Shown here in pieces: positions 49,301 to 61,570 of a stretch of DNA of 64,000 nucleotides. The position numbers and the translations under genes were made by a program. The stretch is from Mesaphorura yosii (lineage: Eukaryota > Arthropoda > Collembola > Poduromorpha > Tullbergiidae). The notes beneath the pieces were generated by a model that ran no database searches, was not told the origin of the DNA, and saw only the letters and a list, made by a program, of their open reading frames with translations. The stretch is taken from contig WIXG01000117.1 in assembly GCA_009869945.1 (NCBI GenBank), positions 140,275 through 204,274 of the forward strand, in the 5' to 3' direction. Numbering within the stretch: position 1 is the first letter of the stretch; every line of letters begins with the position of its first letter.

Positions 49301-51768
49301 TCATCGCGATGATAAAGTGTCTCTTCATTGTCTTTAAAATCGTATCGTACTGCCTTCACGGAGCAGTAGCGAAACTGCATCACATTTTCAGTCAGCGTTC
49401 CAGTCTTGTCAGAAAACAGGTACTCGATTTGTCCAAGCTCCTCATTCAAATCTGAAGTGTTGCAGAGTGCTTGCTGGCCCGTAATTGAACAGGTCATATC
49501 CAAATCCCATACGAAGAACTTGGAGCCAATAAACTTTTGCAATTCTGAAAGCAAGCAGCAATATGCGCTCAAATTGACCAATTATATAAGTGATGGGCTT
49601 GCGGAGCCCATCACTTAGTAAGGAGTAAGGTCTTTGAGGACTTACCCATTGTGACGTACAGAGATATTGGAATAATGTAATTGAAAAGTATAAGAAATTG
49701 CGCAAACGTCTGGAAGAAGTTGCCAGCGGTCAATTTCTCCGTCGACTGGAAATACCAGGGGGAATCTAAGGACATAAGCATAATGAAACTTTTAGAATTC
49801 GTTAAGACCAGAGATTTAAATTAGACTGAAAGCAGTAGAAGATCTTACACATATTCGGGTTATCAAGGAGCACAAAATGAATGATTGTGCATGCAGTGAC
49901 AAGAAGAATCAAAATAAAGATGAAAAGAATAAGAAAGTAGTTCACAGTTCTAGAAAAAAAACATAAAATCATTACTATCTTGAGTTTAGTCAGCGAAGGA
50001 AATGCTTCCGAGCACAATCTGTGGGCTCACCTTTCCACAGTGGAAAATTTCACGTGTGTTTTCTTCGAATTTTGTGCCAGTCTTGTGTCTTCACCCGTAT
50101 AAACGACAAGTCCATAAATGAAGTCGGTATTTTTCACTTTCGTACCACGAAGCACCATGTTTTCCATGGAACATGGGATTTGGAAGAAACGTGATGTCGG
50201 ATTGAAGCCCATACTGTTGGTACTACCTCTTCGAGTGTCATCACCAAGTTCCGTACTCTGCTTTCAATGTAAGAGGAGGATTTGCCCAATTTGCTCATAT
50301 GGCTGGTAATCATTACTAGATGACCTACCATCTTCCGATTAGCTGAAGCTCCTGACAATTTCGGTGACTCAGGTTTGTTCTGTACGGTGGCTTCAGACTG
50401 TTGATTCGGGAAGGTAATTGAAGTTGTACTTCCGCGATTCTGTCTCAGTCCCTCGATTGGAATCAACAAAGTTCCATTGAAAACGTACAAATCTGAGTTT
50501 GGCTGCTCGCACTCCACAATTGCGTTCAAGTTTTGAAAATCCGCCTCAGACTTTAGAGCAGGAAGACCAGATGGGCAATAGCGGTTCTGAAAGCACATTT
50601 TCAGAAATTATCAACCACCATTAGAGAAAAGCCTCAGCTTTAAGAACCGTACCTTGAGATTTGTTTCGCCGTCTAAATTGGCGGTTAAAATTTGACACCT
50701 TAAGAATTCGTCGCTTGAGCCTAAGACTAAAATATCAGCTGGAACTTGTTCTTCGCCTTCTAGCTTCAATATGTTTCCAACTTTGATTTCTTTCGATTTA
50801 ATTTTCTGTAAAACGCAAAATAAGGTAATGATTCTTGAAATGTAATCTTTAAAAGCTACAACAATGAGGACACGCTGAAACAAGCTTACAACTAGTTCGC
50901 CATCTTTGACAATATGAACGGTACGATTATTTACTACGTCATCAGCCTTATGACGAACCCAGTCTTCGTAACCCTGCTTCACAGCAGTGACGAGTATCAC
51001 GAACACAAGAGGAGCAGCTGCAGTTACCGGGCTGACTGGACTATCTATGGACGACTGCATAACAGACAAAGGAAACCAATTACAGTAATCGAATTGTAAC
51101 GAACAAGTTGCTTGCGCATGACCTACCTGTATTATTGCCATACATAAAAAATAAAAGTTGACTATGCGCCGGAACTGCTCGAATAAATTTTTTGGTAAGA
51201 AATTCCAGAGCGTGTACTGTTGGTGTTCAATAAACAAATCAGTACCAGTCAGTCAAATGTCCTAATGTAGCTTACTCTTGAGGAGATTATCCTATTCCCC
51301 ACAAACTGCTTTGGTTTTTGACTAGAAGGAGGTCCTCCTTTTCTGGGCGCAATTGAATTCCGCCTCGTGGTGCTGAATGAGTCATGAAACAAATTGTCAG
51401 ACTTCAATGGCGTCAGTGAGCTTTAAGCTTTAAACTCACGTTTTAGGCGGAACGGGCACACCATCCTCTGTTGTCTGAGGATGTGCGGCCCCTTCAATAT
51501 CCCTTTCTCCATGCTTGCTCAGACCCGCAGAATCTTCGCTTTCCTCGGGTATTCTTGAAATTCCTGGCGCAGCATGTTTGAATCTAGAACTTCTCCTTGC
51601 CCAGGCTGGTTCTTCCTCCTCTATTTCTTGTATTTCGCCAATATAAATGTGCCTGTGCCCAGCTTCTGGTTTCTTGTTCTTGCTGGAGAATCGGTTACCC
51701 TGTGATGTTGTCATATTACAAACACTGTAATTATTTAAATCTTCGAGTCGTTCCTGAGAATTTACCAT
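46381..51768 (-). CDS. P4-ATPase flippase, ATP11 class (tandem copy 2)
   Basis: Twenty exons (51768-51766, 51699-51440, 51372-51276, 51216-51127, 51054-50890, 50805-50653, 50586-50329, 50257-50031, 49949-49849, 49765-49646, 49544-49046, 48980-48954, 48885-48782, 48705-48563, 48492-47856, 47773-47568, 47489-47175, 47100-46997, 46937-46757, 46656-46381) give 1321 aa. Motifs: FLPKNLFEQFRR, SSIDSPVSPVTA, YEDWVRHKAD, NLDGETNLK, DKTGTLT (about 536), [47 protein letters not shown]. It exceeds copy 1 by a longer acidic N-terminus, an insertion in the actuator loop and a Pro/Lys/Ser-rich C-terminal tail. Exon 48980-48954 is only 27 bases. Three exons of copy 1 are fused here (48492-47856). The ATG stands alone on its exon, giving MGNRFSS. 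Function: aminophospholipid transport with a CDC50 subunit. Confidence 0.93.
49587..49617. repeat. Perfect 13-base inverted repeat in a flippase intron
   Basis: TAAGTGATGGGCT, a 5-base loop, then its exact complement. It lies entirely inside the 101-base intron between exons 49765-49646 and 49544-49046 of flippase copy 2 and would form a stable hairpin in the pre-mRNA. Confidence 0.9.
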
Positions 51769-54700
51769 CAGGTGGAGGTAGATAAGGAGGGAATCTCATG
51801 AACCGTCTGAATGTGTCGTTCAAGCGTCTGTTTTGTGTCTGGTGTGGTTGCTTGAGTCTGCCGATTTTGTCAGACTTTCAATTGAGTGCAGCAGGTCATG
51901 GAGCCATTGTCGGGCGTCGGAGTCGCTTATCAGTGGTGATGGCCGTGAAACTCAGCTCGAGTCCGAATTCGTGTCGTAGTCTTAATTGAAGCCCACACTT
52001 GACCGACTACAATCTATTTGGCTCACTGTAACAAGGAAAACAAACGGAAACGAATCATTCACACGTACGATAAAATACAGAGAAGAATGTGCCAAGAGCC
52101 AAATCAGAAATCACAGGCCAAGCCGATTCACAACAGAATTCCGCGTATAACTTCATCGCAATCAGAACGTCATGTGTAGTTCGCTTATCTTATCAACACT
52201 AGGAGTTGGACAATAGCAGATTACCGTCACAAGCATTGCTTGCGTGGTACATGTACGTGTGTCCCATTATAGACTTCTCACATCTCGCATGAGTTGGTTA
52301 CGCAGGTTTTTATGATGCATTTTATGATACGTAATGCGCGAGTCTTACCAATGGACATACATTTAGAATACTCCTGAGGATTTGTCAGATAGGAATCTGC
52401 TGAAAAGGACGAAGGAAAGGACAAGTAACACTAAAAACTGAACTCAAAATTTGGACTGACCTGTCATGTAAAGAGCAGGAACGGCGGACTACGGACTAAT
52501 TTTTAGGTTCAATTTATTAATAATTTCGAATAAATCATTATAAGGAATCGCTGTCTAATCATTTGATGCTGGATTTCTATGGATGTCTAACACACGCCAG
52601 AACTATTGGTTACATTTTTACCACATGTGCCTCCATAAGCTTCAAGGTAACAAGGTAGACTCATGGCCTTAATTGAATCTGAGGTTGGTAGTTGGTTGAT
52701 CAGTCATTGTCGTGAGATGCTAAAATCGATTAAAAACGTTGATTTTCATTTTTCCGCCTCTCTTTAGATTTCTAATTACGTCAACTTACGTCAGAATTCG
52801 CATTGTTCAATTTATGCTTGCACAAGAAGTGATGCCTCATTCAGTCATTTCGTCAGTACTCGACCCGATGCATTGCAGTCTTACTTGTGCACACCGCGCA
52901 CAGAGGCTATTGTTATTGCCACAATGAAAAATGAAATGTGTCATGTTATAATATAAGAAAATTAGTAAAACCGACAGGTACAAGACGGACGAAGTACGAG
53001 CGTATGATCTCAGCGCTATAAATGTAGCCCCACTCGCAATGTCAAAATGCTTCCGAAGCGTCACGCGTGTGACTTAATGATTTATTGGGTGGATGAGGTA
53101 CACCGTCAAACAGCACGGCGAGTACCAGAGCACTCGCACAATGTGAGGCTCTGCTTTATTGTCGGGTACTTTGAAACCGAAGTCGAACTAAGCGAGCCCA
53201 TTGAAATCGTTAACTTATTCGCGTACCATAGTCATGCCAGTTCAATTTATTTCAGACAACGTCAACTTGCAGTAAACGATCTCACGCTTTTGTGGGGACG
53301 AATTCCAGAGCTGACTCTGTCCAGGCGCATCTCCCATGCTAACTGACAAAAAAATCTTGACTTCAACTCAATGACATTCTTAATATGGTAATAATAATGG
53401 GACAATTACTAATCACTCAATATGGCGAGTGGATTCTGAGTATGTGGTGGAGTCTACACCCACACCAGCCAGTTCTGTATCCACTTCGTCATATTTCACA
53501 TGCACCAAAAGCTTTGCTGCAGGCACGGCACAGGATTAACAATCGCCAAAAGTCATAAAGGCCAGCTTTATGTAAGTCTCATGTACGTGCGCTCAAGTGT
53601 AGTAATTGCACTTGAATTCAGTGACAAGGACACAGAAATCATCTCAAAGCCAAATGGCACACATGCACAGTCTTCAAGGCCGCGTTAATTAAAGACTTTG
53701 TCAAGACATGCAATTGAATTTGCAGGAGTTCATGTATGAACTCCAGCTTCTCAAACTCACAGAATACTAACGGATACCTGGAGTCCATGTTTGGATTAAA
53801 AATCAAAAAGACGTCATTTCAAAAGGCATCGAAGCGTGCTCAGATGAAATTATTTTGTGTCAAACTTTCGAGCTCACCTTTCTAACTCTTGATGTTAATC
53901 TGTTGAACGATTCGATGGTACAGTTGAAGTTGAAACTGACCTGTTAGCTGTCCTTTGGTGGTGGCAATGACTAGTATGAAGCCCAAAACTGGTCAGTGAT
54001 CACTTGAATTCACTTCCACGATTTCAGTCTCATGTTTGACTACGAAGTTAATAAGTTAAGACGTTTTAACGCAGACACGACACCATAACCAACATGAATT
54101 AATAGAACTCACAAGTCAGTCTATGATTGACACAGTAAATATTGCACACTTAATTGATATAACAAATTGGTCAAATACATAGCACGTTGTCACGTCGGTG
54201 CCTGCTAACTTGCTGAACTATTTTCAGGTAATCGTAATCGAGTGTTGTGCAGCACAGCATCTTCGTCTCAAGAATCTTCTGCACAGAAGTGAGTAGAAAA
54301 ATCTCAGTCATCACGACTTCAACTACATAATAAACGTACGACAAACGACACTTGAACCATTCGGCGGCCGAGACTTTGTCAAAGTGCCGGCCAGACTCGC
54401 CAATCTACAATGTTAGTGATGCGCTGTGGACAAATATTGGAGTATTGACACTTCAATTAGCGAATCGTTGAAAAGTCAAAGAATGTGAGGCACGAATTGA
54501 GAGAAACAGTTCTTATGAAATGTATGGCTTGATTCATATCCTCCCGAATTCTACGGAAAAGCCCAAGCCAATTCGTTTGCCTGCACCACAACACTGCTTG
54601 CACTTCGAATGAAATTCCACAGTCATAATCATAAACATACAAATGGCTAATGAATAATAACGTTCAGGGTTTAAAAATTCTCCATGTTTCAGTTTCTGTT

Positions 54701-56392
54701 TACGTCGAGCAGAGTATCCGCAACCCGCATTGTTGTTAGGTGCAAATCCAGCAGGTCTTTCTAGCCAATGTCACAGTCACTCGCACTGCTTGTGGACTGT
54801 GGATTGCTGAGCTTGAGAACTCTACTGACTTGTATGTTTTTACTTTATAATTGTCTCACACAAATTGTCTCACACATTCATATTGCAGTGATACTTCACT
54901 GTGTGTCTGCGGTATGTTAATTTTGGCGATGAAAGAATACGCGTATGATCTCCCTGAGGCCTTGAAAGACACTATGCGCGATGTACCTGCGAAATATTAA
55001 TTAAATGCACTGTTATTGCGACTTTGCGACTTGCGACTCTGAGTCCTAGCTTGGCTTGTATCTTTCGTTGCGAAAATGGTTCAATGCAGTTCTCGGGAAG
55101 GACAGAATTAATTCAAACAGCAGCGATTCATGGAAGCGATGAGCTAGAGCTGGAGAATCCTCACAGTCGGGTGTGCTGCTGCATTCTCTCTGATGCTAAT
55201 GAACCATGAAAAATGAGGTTTATTGTCTGCGCACCTTGAGAATCAATTGATCAGCGCCTTCAATTCGCAATTTGCTTTACCAGACGGCTGCGCTGTAGAT
55301 CATAAAGTTAAAAGCCTGGTTCCATAAACTAAACCTTATTTTGTGAGTTGTGCCTTGTGTTAGTTTTTACGTGCATACGCATTCTGGTGTAAAATGCTAA
55401 TTTGGGAAAACTTACGAAATTGTTATTCCACATTAATTAGAATTCTAATCCACGTACAAGTGACATGGCATGGTACGAGTGGCAACATCCGTTGCGCATA
55501 ATCAGGATGACACACGCCTGAATGTGACATGAATGAATCAGAAAATATACATGGAGGCACAAAGCACCACTGTATTTTCAGCTATATTTGTTGTATTCCT
55601 CACCTAACACGTACGGCAACTTGACTAATTACTAGCATGACTGCGCCAACTTGAATGAGAAACGACTGAACCAGGAACTTTCAAGTTGTGCAGGTCTGGA
55701 AGGCTCACTTGGTCCGAAGCATTAGCTTAAAATGAGAGCAATTATTATTGCTCTCATTGCACCAACGATTCGCATCATTTACATTTGCATAATTTCCCAA
55801 TTTAAAATGCAGTACAGCAATGAAAGAACAAGTCTGGAGTGTCCAATTCAATGGCAAAGATCGAACTCTTAAAAGTGTAGATGGGAATTTTTTTCAGATG
55901 AATTTGCAAGTACTTCCCTCAGCACGTTATAAATGCGACGCACAATGGAATTTCACGAGTGCAATTACCTAGGTTGATGTCCGGATCTCATTTTCCAGGC
56001 ACCGTTGCTTTCGTGTGATTTCACACAATAAATATGAATAACAAATATCCTGATGGGAATGCTAGCTCGAATGTGGAACAAAGATTTGCCATTTCTCCCA
56101 GTAGTAGCGTAGAGCTTCCGACCTTGCACTGGACTGACGAATGGACTTGGATCGATAGTTTTGACACAGCCCAGGCAAGTGCATTTCTGTAAGTGATATG
56201 ATACGATGCATTTCATACTTTCACGTGTAAAATGTACAAGTCAAAAATCTATTGCACATGCACTTTATAATCAGTCATGTTCTGCAATTATATTTTTGCC
56301 ACTAAACCGTAATAATCGTGAATTAATTCGACAAGAGTAGAGATTACAATATGGTGCCAAACTCTTGCTGTTCCTAAAGAATAAGGTTTCCA
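51769..56392. other. Gene-poor interval of 4.6 kb
   Basis: No exon chain, domain or RNA gene recognised. Open frames (largest 53047-53346, plus) lack motifs and splice context. Small features: a 14-base direct repeat (AATTGTCTCACACA) near 54849-54876, a GCGACTT cluster near 55018-55036 and a perfect hairpin at 55731-55758. It may contain regulatory DNA or fast-evolving small genes. Confidence 0.5.
55731..55758. repeat. Perfect 12-base inverted repeat
   Basis: AATGAGAGCAAT, four-base loop TATT, then the exact complement. Located in the gene-poor interval; it may be a hairpin or the trace of a small insertion. Confidence 0.85.
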
Positions 56393-57269
56393 ATGAGTAA
56401 ATGGCAGAAAATTGCCAAAGTGCTTCCATGCTGCGTCGTGGCATTCATTTTCACTGGGCTTGCAACTGCATACATTGTGTTTATATCAATCTTCAATTCT
56501 CAGAACGATGACCATGTCACCGTCACAAATCTGTTTTCGTTCAGATTCTTCAAATGTAAGCATTTTCATGTCTGAATGGAAGGAAATAAAAGGATTAATC
56601 TTTTTTTAATTTGCGACAGCCGATCCGTCGAAACCTGAGCCTCGATCCGACCATTGGTGGATGAATCGTCACAATCAGTTTGTTCGAAGGACTGTAGAGA
56701 GTAATGGCACCATTCCAATCATCTTTTATGGAGACAGCATCACGGAAGACTGGGGTGGGAATGGCCGCTACATTTTTCAGCAACAATACGCGAAACTGGG
56801 CGTTGTGAATTATGGAATCAGCGCCGACAGAACAGAGCACTTGCTGTGGCGGCTGCAGAATGGAGAAATTGCTGGCCTGTCTCCCAAGTTGATTGTGTTA
56901 ATGATTGGCACCAACAACCTCGGCCAGACGCACCACACGAATGTCGAGATTGCCAACGGCATTGCAACGATTATCGAGTACATGCATAATCAAATGCCAA
57001 CTACGAGGATTCTGTTACTTAGCATCTTACCGAAGAATAGCGAGGCTCAATGCAGACGTATCATGGAAATTAATCAATTGATTGCCAAGTTAGCTGATAA
57101 CTCAACAACATATTACCTGGACATTTTCTACAACTTTGCGTACGATCCACCGGTCATTTGTACCAGAACAGAATTCTACTACGATGGACTGCACTTGACA
57201 GCGGCAGGATATCAAGAGTGGGCTTACGCAATGAATCCGCTATTTACTCGCTTAGTTTCGGAGAAGTGA
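56393..57269 (+). CDS. Membrane-anchored SGNH/GDSL esterase (copy 3)
   Basis: Two exons (56393-56555 and 56620-57269) give 270 aa. Instead of a signal peptide it has a basic start and one N-terminal membrane segment (about 11-33), which predicts a type II membrane protein with the enzyme outside or in the secretory lumen. Catalytic blocks: YGDSITEDW (Ser), YGISAD, IGTNNL (Asn), YYDGLHL (Asp, His). Close relative of the tandem pair at 12-15 kb on the other strand. All internal introns of copy 1 are absent from its catalytic part, so it may derive from a processed or intron-poor copy. Substrate unknown. Confidence 0.9.
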
Positions 57270-57301
57270 CTTATCACTTATCTCACTCTGCTTCCATCCG
57301 T

Positions 57302-57307
57302 AATAAA
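57302..57307 (+). terminator. Poly(A) signal AATAAA
   Basis: Hexamer 33 bases after the stop of GDSL copy 3. Confidence 0.65.
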
Positions 57308-57695
57308 GACGACTGTGTCTTATGCATTAGTATTGTAGTCTAACAAAATAAGTAAAAAGCAGTGAGCTTAATGAAATTGGTGCATATTAGACGAATATAA
57401 TAAATCGCTAGAATTACTGTCTTATGATATTACTGGAGGACGCAGTCATTTGCTCTTATGATGAATCCACTTTGCACCGAAAGCCCTACTCAAGATTTGG
57501 CAGGCAGGCGTCGCAATTACTAATCTGTTACCAGTTACCATGTTAAGAAGTGACATGTCCCCTGTCTCATAATAATAACTTTCCAAGGCTGAAGCCTGAA
57601 ATGTAATTTTTTGAATTCGTTGGTTTTATTTTTGGCGTACATTTGTGTTGTGTGTTGTTGAATGTTGTGGAGTATAGTCTAGTCGTAGTCGTAGA

Positions 57696-59340
57696 ATGTC
57701 ATTGCTACACTCCCTGGGGCTATGTCAGCCTCATCAGGCAAAAGTAAAAAAGAAAAGGGTGAAAATCGGAAGCATTGACGATGTCGTGCCAAAATGGAGT
57801 ATGTCCCATTTCAGAAAAGTGGGGCCCGCTGAACAAATCGTTGACCACAAATCTTGGTTGGCTAAATATCACTACTTCGTGTACGCGGTCTTCATTCTTG
57901 ACGTGGTATGCATTTGATAAATTCGACTTAAAATTTGTTGAGCCTGATCGTTGACCATGGTTGTCGTGTTTAGATCGGGATAGGAGTGTACCTGTGTTTT
58001 ATAGCTTATCACATGCATGACACTGTAATGTACGTGAAATACTCAAAAAGTGTTGGCTGGCTGAATTTAAACACGTACTCGTTATTTTCACCGTTCGCGA
58101 CGATACCAGGTAAAATTGTAACGGTACCCCTCGACGGTTTCCGTCGAACAATGAGCGTTGTACGACGTGAGTACAATTTTCTTGCCGTTGCAGTGCTCAT
58201 TATGCTCTCTTACCACGTGACAAATCATATAAGGCTTAAGGATGGAGACTATTTTGGACATCAAGCGGTGTTTGCTCTTCTGATTGTACTTTTGATTCAT
58301 GATGCCACGAAACTCGTGGAGGGACGGAATTTCATGGCCGATCTGATAACAGAATACTCGAACGATGAGGTTAATAGCTCTCGTATAGTAGATTTGCAAA
58401 GTCTGTACGACGCCTTCTACCAAGAGGTCAGAGCCCTGAGATCTCGGCAAACTCCAACCATCTATAAAGAAATCCCGATTTGGATGCAAGAATTTCAGCG
58501 CGACGTAAGTTTTTAGACAAAAAGCTGAATGGTTACGAGTGTAAAATCAAATCTTTGTAGAATGAATGTTGCGGAGTGAATGGAGCAGAGGACTGGCACC
58601 AATTTGCGGCCTTCAAGAGATTCGCTGGTTTGTTTTCGCTACAGATCTCATAGTAAAGTTGTCACTAAAAATTGCTTGTTAAAGCACAGAGGTTCCATGG
58701 TCCTGTTGTTGCGAGTCAACGGAAGCGTCTTTGTGCCAGGACACAATTAGCTGTGATATTTTGAACAATGAAGTCGTCCACAGCAGGAAGGTGGGAAATT
58801 CCGTTTTGATTTGCGCAAAGATTTCCAAACTTTTCCAATTTTTCTCAGGGCTGCGCAGAACCGTTTTGGAGGATACTCGTCGATGTCTATGAAGGAACGT
58901 TCCTAGCCATGTTTTTATTGGCTTCGTTACATTGTTTATGCATTCTGGCTTACACCATTCATTGGTTAGCGATGAGAAGGCTAATTCCAGACGAGAGCGA
59001 CTGGGACGTTCATCCAAACGCGCTTATAAAGTAGGTGGCGTTGTTTACTAGTGCCTCCAAACGCTTGATTCATGTGATGTCTCGTTTCAGCGTTGCGGAC
59101 AGAAGAGCCACGGTAATTTCGAGATCTCAGGCGAAAATGTCACGGCTTCGCCAACTCTCAATGAAACCATCTGGCTCAAGCATTACCGGCGTTACCACGT
59201 TGCTGACTCTGAGCGTGGCTGATTTGGATCCAGACATATCCGAGATGATGGAAAATGAAGAAACATTATTTGTTCGCTTGTTCGGCCAGAAGGTTAAGAA
59301 ATTAAGAAAATCGAAGTCGAAGTCAAAGTATTTACCCTAA
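57696..59340 (+). CDS. Tetraspanin, peripherin/RDS-like
   Basis: Six exons (57696-57905, 57974-58504, 58561-58627, 58690-58790, 58849-59030, 59091-59340) give 446 aa. Four membrane helices. The large extracellular loop has the tetraspanin cysteine signature: ECCGVNG followed by DW, VPWSCC, a further Cys and GC before the last helix. The DW after CCG and VPWSCC resemble peripherin-2/ROM1 and insect relatives more than classical CD-type tetraspanins. The N-terminal extension of about 60 residues and the C-terminal cytoplasmic tail of about 110 residues (Ser-rich, ending in Lys/Ser repeats) are longer than usual. Tetraspanins organise membrane microdomains; a role in photoreceptor membranes is only suggested by the resemblance. 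Confidence 0.88.
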
Positions 59341-59617
59341 TCGTCCGGGAGTACAGGACAGTCGACGGGCGCGATTACGGCTTACGGGTATATGCAACAG
59401 GATTGTGACGCGACGTGCAAAATTCAACCATCAACAGAACAATTTGTCAGAACTATCAAAAGATAAAGCCTTTTTATTCCGGACAGTTTGGAGGGTCTTG
59501 ATTGACTTACAGTTCATTCAATTGCGGTTACTTTTATTCCTTTCGCGATGAGGAGATCTATTCCGTCCTCAGTGACCTATAACACGACAAAAATGAATGA
59601 TATTTTGAGCAGGGCCA
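59341..59617. other. Convergent 3' spacer
   Basis: Short spacer between the tetraspanin (plus) and the F-box gene (minus); contains minus-strand AATAAA matches near 59472. Confidence 0.5.
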
Positions 59618-61570
59618 TTACAAGTCCGCAAGCGAAAACGACACTACCAGCGTGCGAATCAGTTTGACCCTTCTTAGTCTTGGCAGTTCAATCAGTCCGT
59701 AGTAAATGCTAAGATTGGTAACACCAACTCCATAGTTGCCCCACATTTCGATAGTCAGCTCCTCCAAGTCTAAATTGCACATTGAAATTGATAAGGTAAA
59801 GCACCTACAGTTACATTTTCTCCTAATCTTCACTTACGTTGTAAATATCCGATGTATGGGAACATGTGGTTCTTTTGCGTGTTGACGTTTCCCCAGATCA
59901 TGAATCGTAGCGGAATTCCAGTGATCCCTTTGTCACTGCATGTTGGCTTCTTGTTCGGTGACCAGATTCCAGTGCCATCGTCTTCATCATCGTCTGTTAT
60001 TTTACTTATGATATGCAATGATCTGAGCTCTGTTAAATTGCCGAATAATATTCTGAGCATTTCGTCATCCATTCGAAGTGTCAAATGCTGTAGAAATGGA
60101 AAGAGTACGCAAATTCTGTTGAAGCAATGCATCGAGACATTCTCGTCAATAATCAACGTGGTTAGCCCCAAGAATGGGTTCAGAGTGAATGAAGAGTTGA
60201 ATATCATTTTAGTTTCGGAGAGCTTTGACGGATTTCTGTTGCTTAATGTTAAACTCTTCAGAGAGGGAAGGTGCGCCAGAAAATCTAGACTTGGTAAAAA
60301 ATTGTCAGAAATATCCAGCGTCTTGAGGTTGTGGAGTCTGTGGAATATCGCATCTGTCAACTCAATTGGCTGTTGATCTGCCACATAGACTGGAGTGGGG
60401 TACTTTCGCAGTTGCAACTGTTCCAGCGAATTTTCATATTTCGTGAGTAAAGACTGGAGCATAACTTCGTCTATGGCCGGACTGATTTCCAAGCACAGAC
60501 TTTTAAGTGGCAACGCCAAGTCCGCCAATTTCTTCAAGTGCGAGTTGTCTGGAGTTTCGGGCAAAATATCTCTGCGAAGCGATAGCATAAAGTCAGAAAT
60601 ACGTAATACATTGTATTGGACAATTTATTACGCTTACTCGCTCAGAACTTGAAACTTTTCAATTTTGCAGCTTAAGGGATTCGTACATTTCGAAATCCAA
60701 ACAGAATCCAAAATCTCATGAAGCTCCATCGGTGAAATGCCAGTAAAAAGTAATTCCTAAAATGAAATTATGCATGGAGTGTGAACTACAGGTGTGTCAA
60801 CTGAGATTTTTCGCTTAAACTTGTGAGCAGGTACCTCAACATTTGGAAATTGACCCAGGACGCGCTCCCATTTGATTGGGAAATTGAATTCACTGCCGTC
60901 AAATGTGTAATATGTGTAACTGAATGATTTGAGTTTTGGAAAATTACTCCCACGATTCTTTTCTTGAACAAAGAATGGAGCCATATTTTCATCATCGTCA
61001 GGATTGAGCCTCACCTCATAAAATTTTAGTATCCTTATTTTTAGTCGAGTCAGATGCGGAAACACTCTCGTAGCCAGGAGTGTTATCAGGATCGCATTCC
61101 CGTGATGTGGTGCCAAATCGATTTCAAGACTAGAGAGGAAATCTGTGCTTGCGCAGTTCCACAGTATTTCCAAATTCCGCAAATCGTCTTCCATGTAGTT
61201 TATATCACATATTTTCACACATGCAATGTAGCCGACATCAAAATCGAAGGAGCTGTTTTCATAATTGCAGAGATTTTGCACGTAATCTTGCAGTTTTACG
61301 GAATCGTCCAAGGTGGCACAACTTCTCTGGTAAAGAATTGGTACAAGAACGAGATTCCAGAATTTGCAAACGAATCGGAACTCTTTCAGGTCGGAATAAT
61401 CCAAATACCAGAAAATGTTTCTGAGCGCCTGAAAACATTCGCATAATTACGTCAAAGGAAACCGAATTTTTAGAGAGTCAATGAATTACCAAGTAATTAT
61501 GTGCCAATTTACGAGTAGTGATATCGTCAGAAGTTGGAAACTCACAAGGACCACAGTCTCTTTGATCCAT
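59618..61570 (-). CDS. F-box and leucine-rich-repeat protein
   Basis: Five exons (61570-61490, 61428-60835, 60756-60638, 60571-59838, 59769-59618) give 559 aa. The F-box straddles the first junction: LRNIFWYLDYSDL, then FVCKFWN, the Skp1-binding consensus with its VCK-W. The rest has irregular leucine-rich repeats (for example LKTLDISDNFLPSLDFL, LPSLKSLTLS, LRSLHII) of the degenerate type found in arthropod F-box proteins. It probably selects substrates for an SCF ubiquitin ligase; the target is unknown. The N-terminal 27 residues come from a frame-compatible first exon, which is less certain than the rest. Such genes are expanded in springtail-like genomes. Confidence 0.78.

Noticed and set aside
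53047..53346. 99-codon plus-strand frame in the gene-poor interval
   Set aside because: Composition not clearly coding, no motif and no flanking splice sites.
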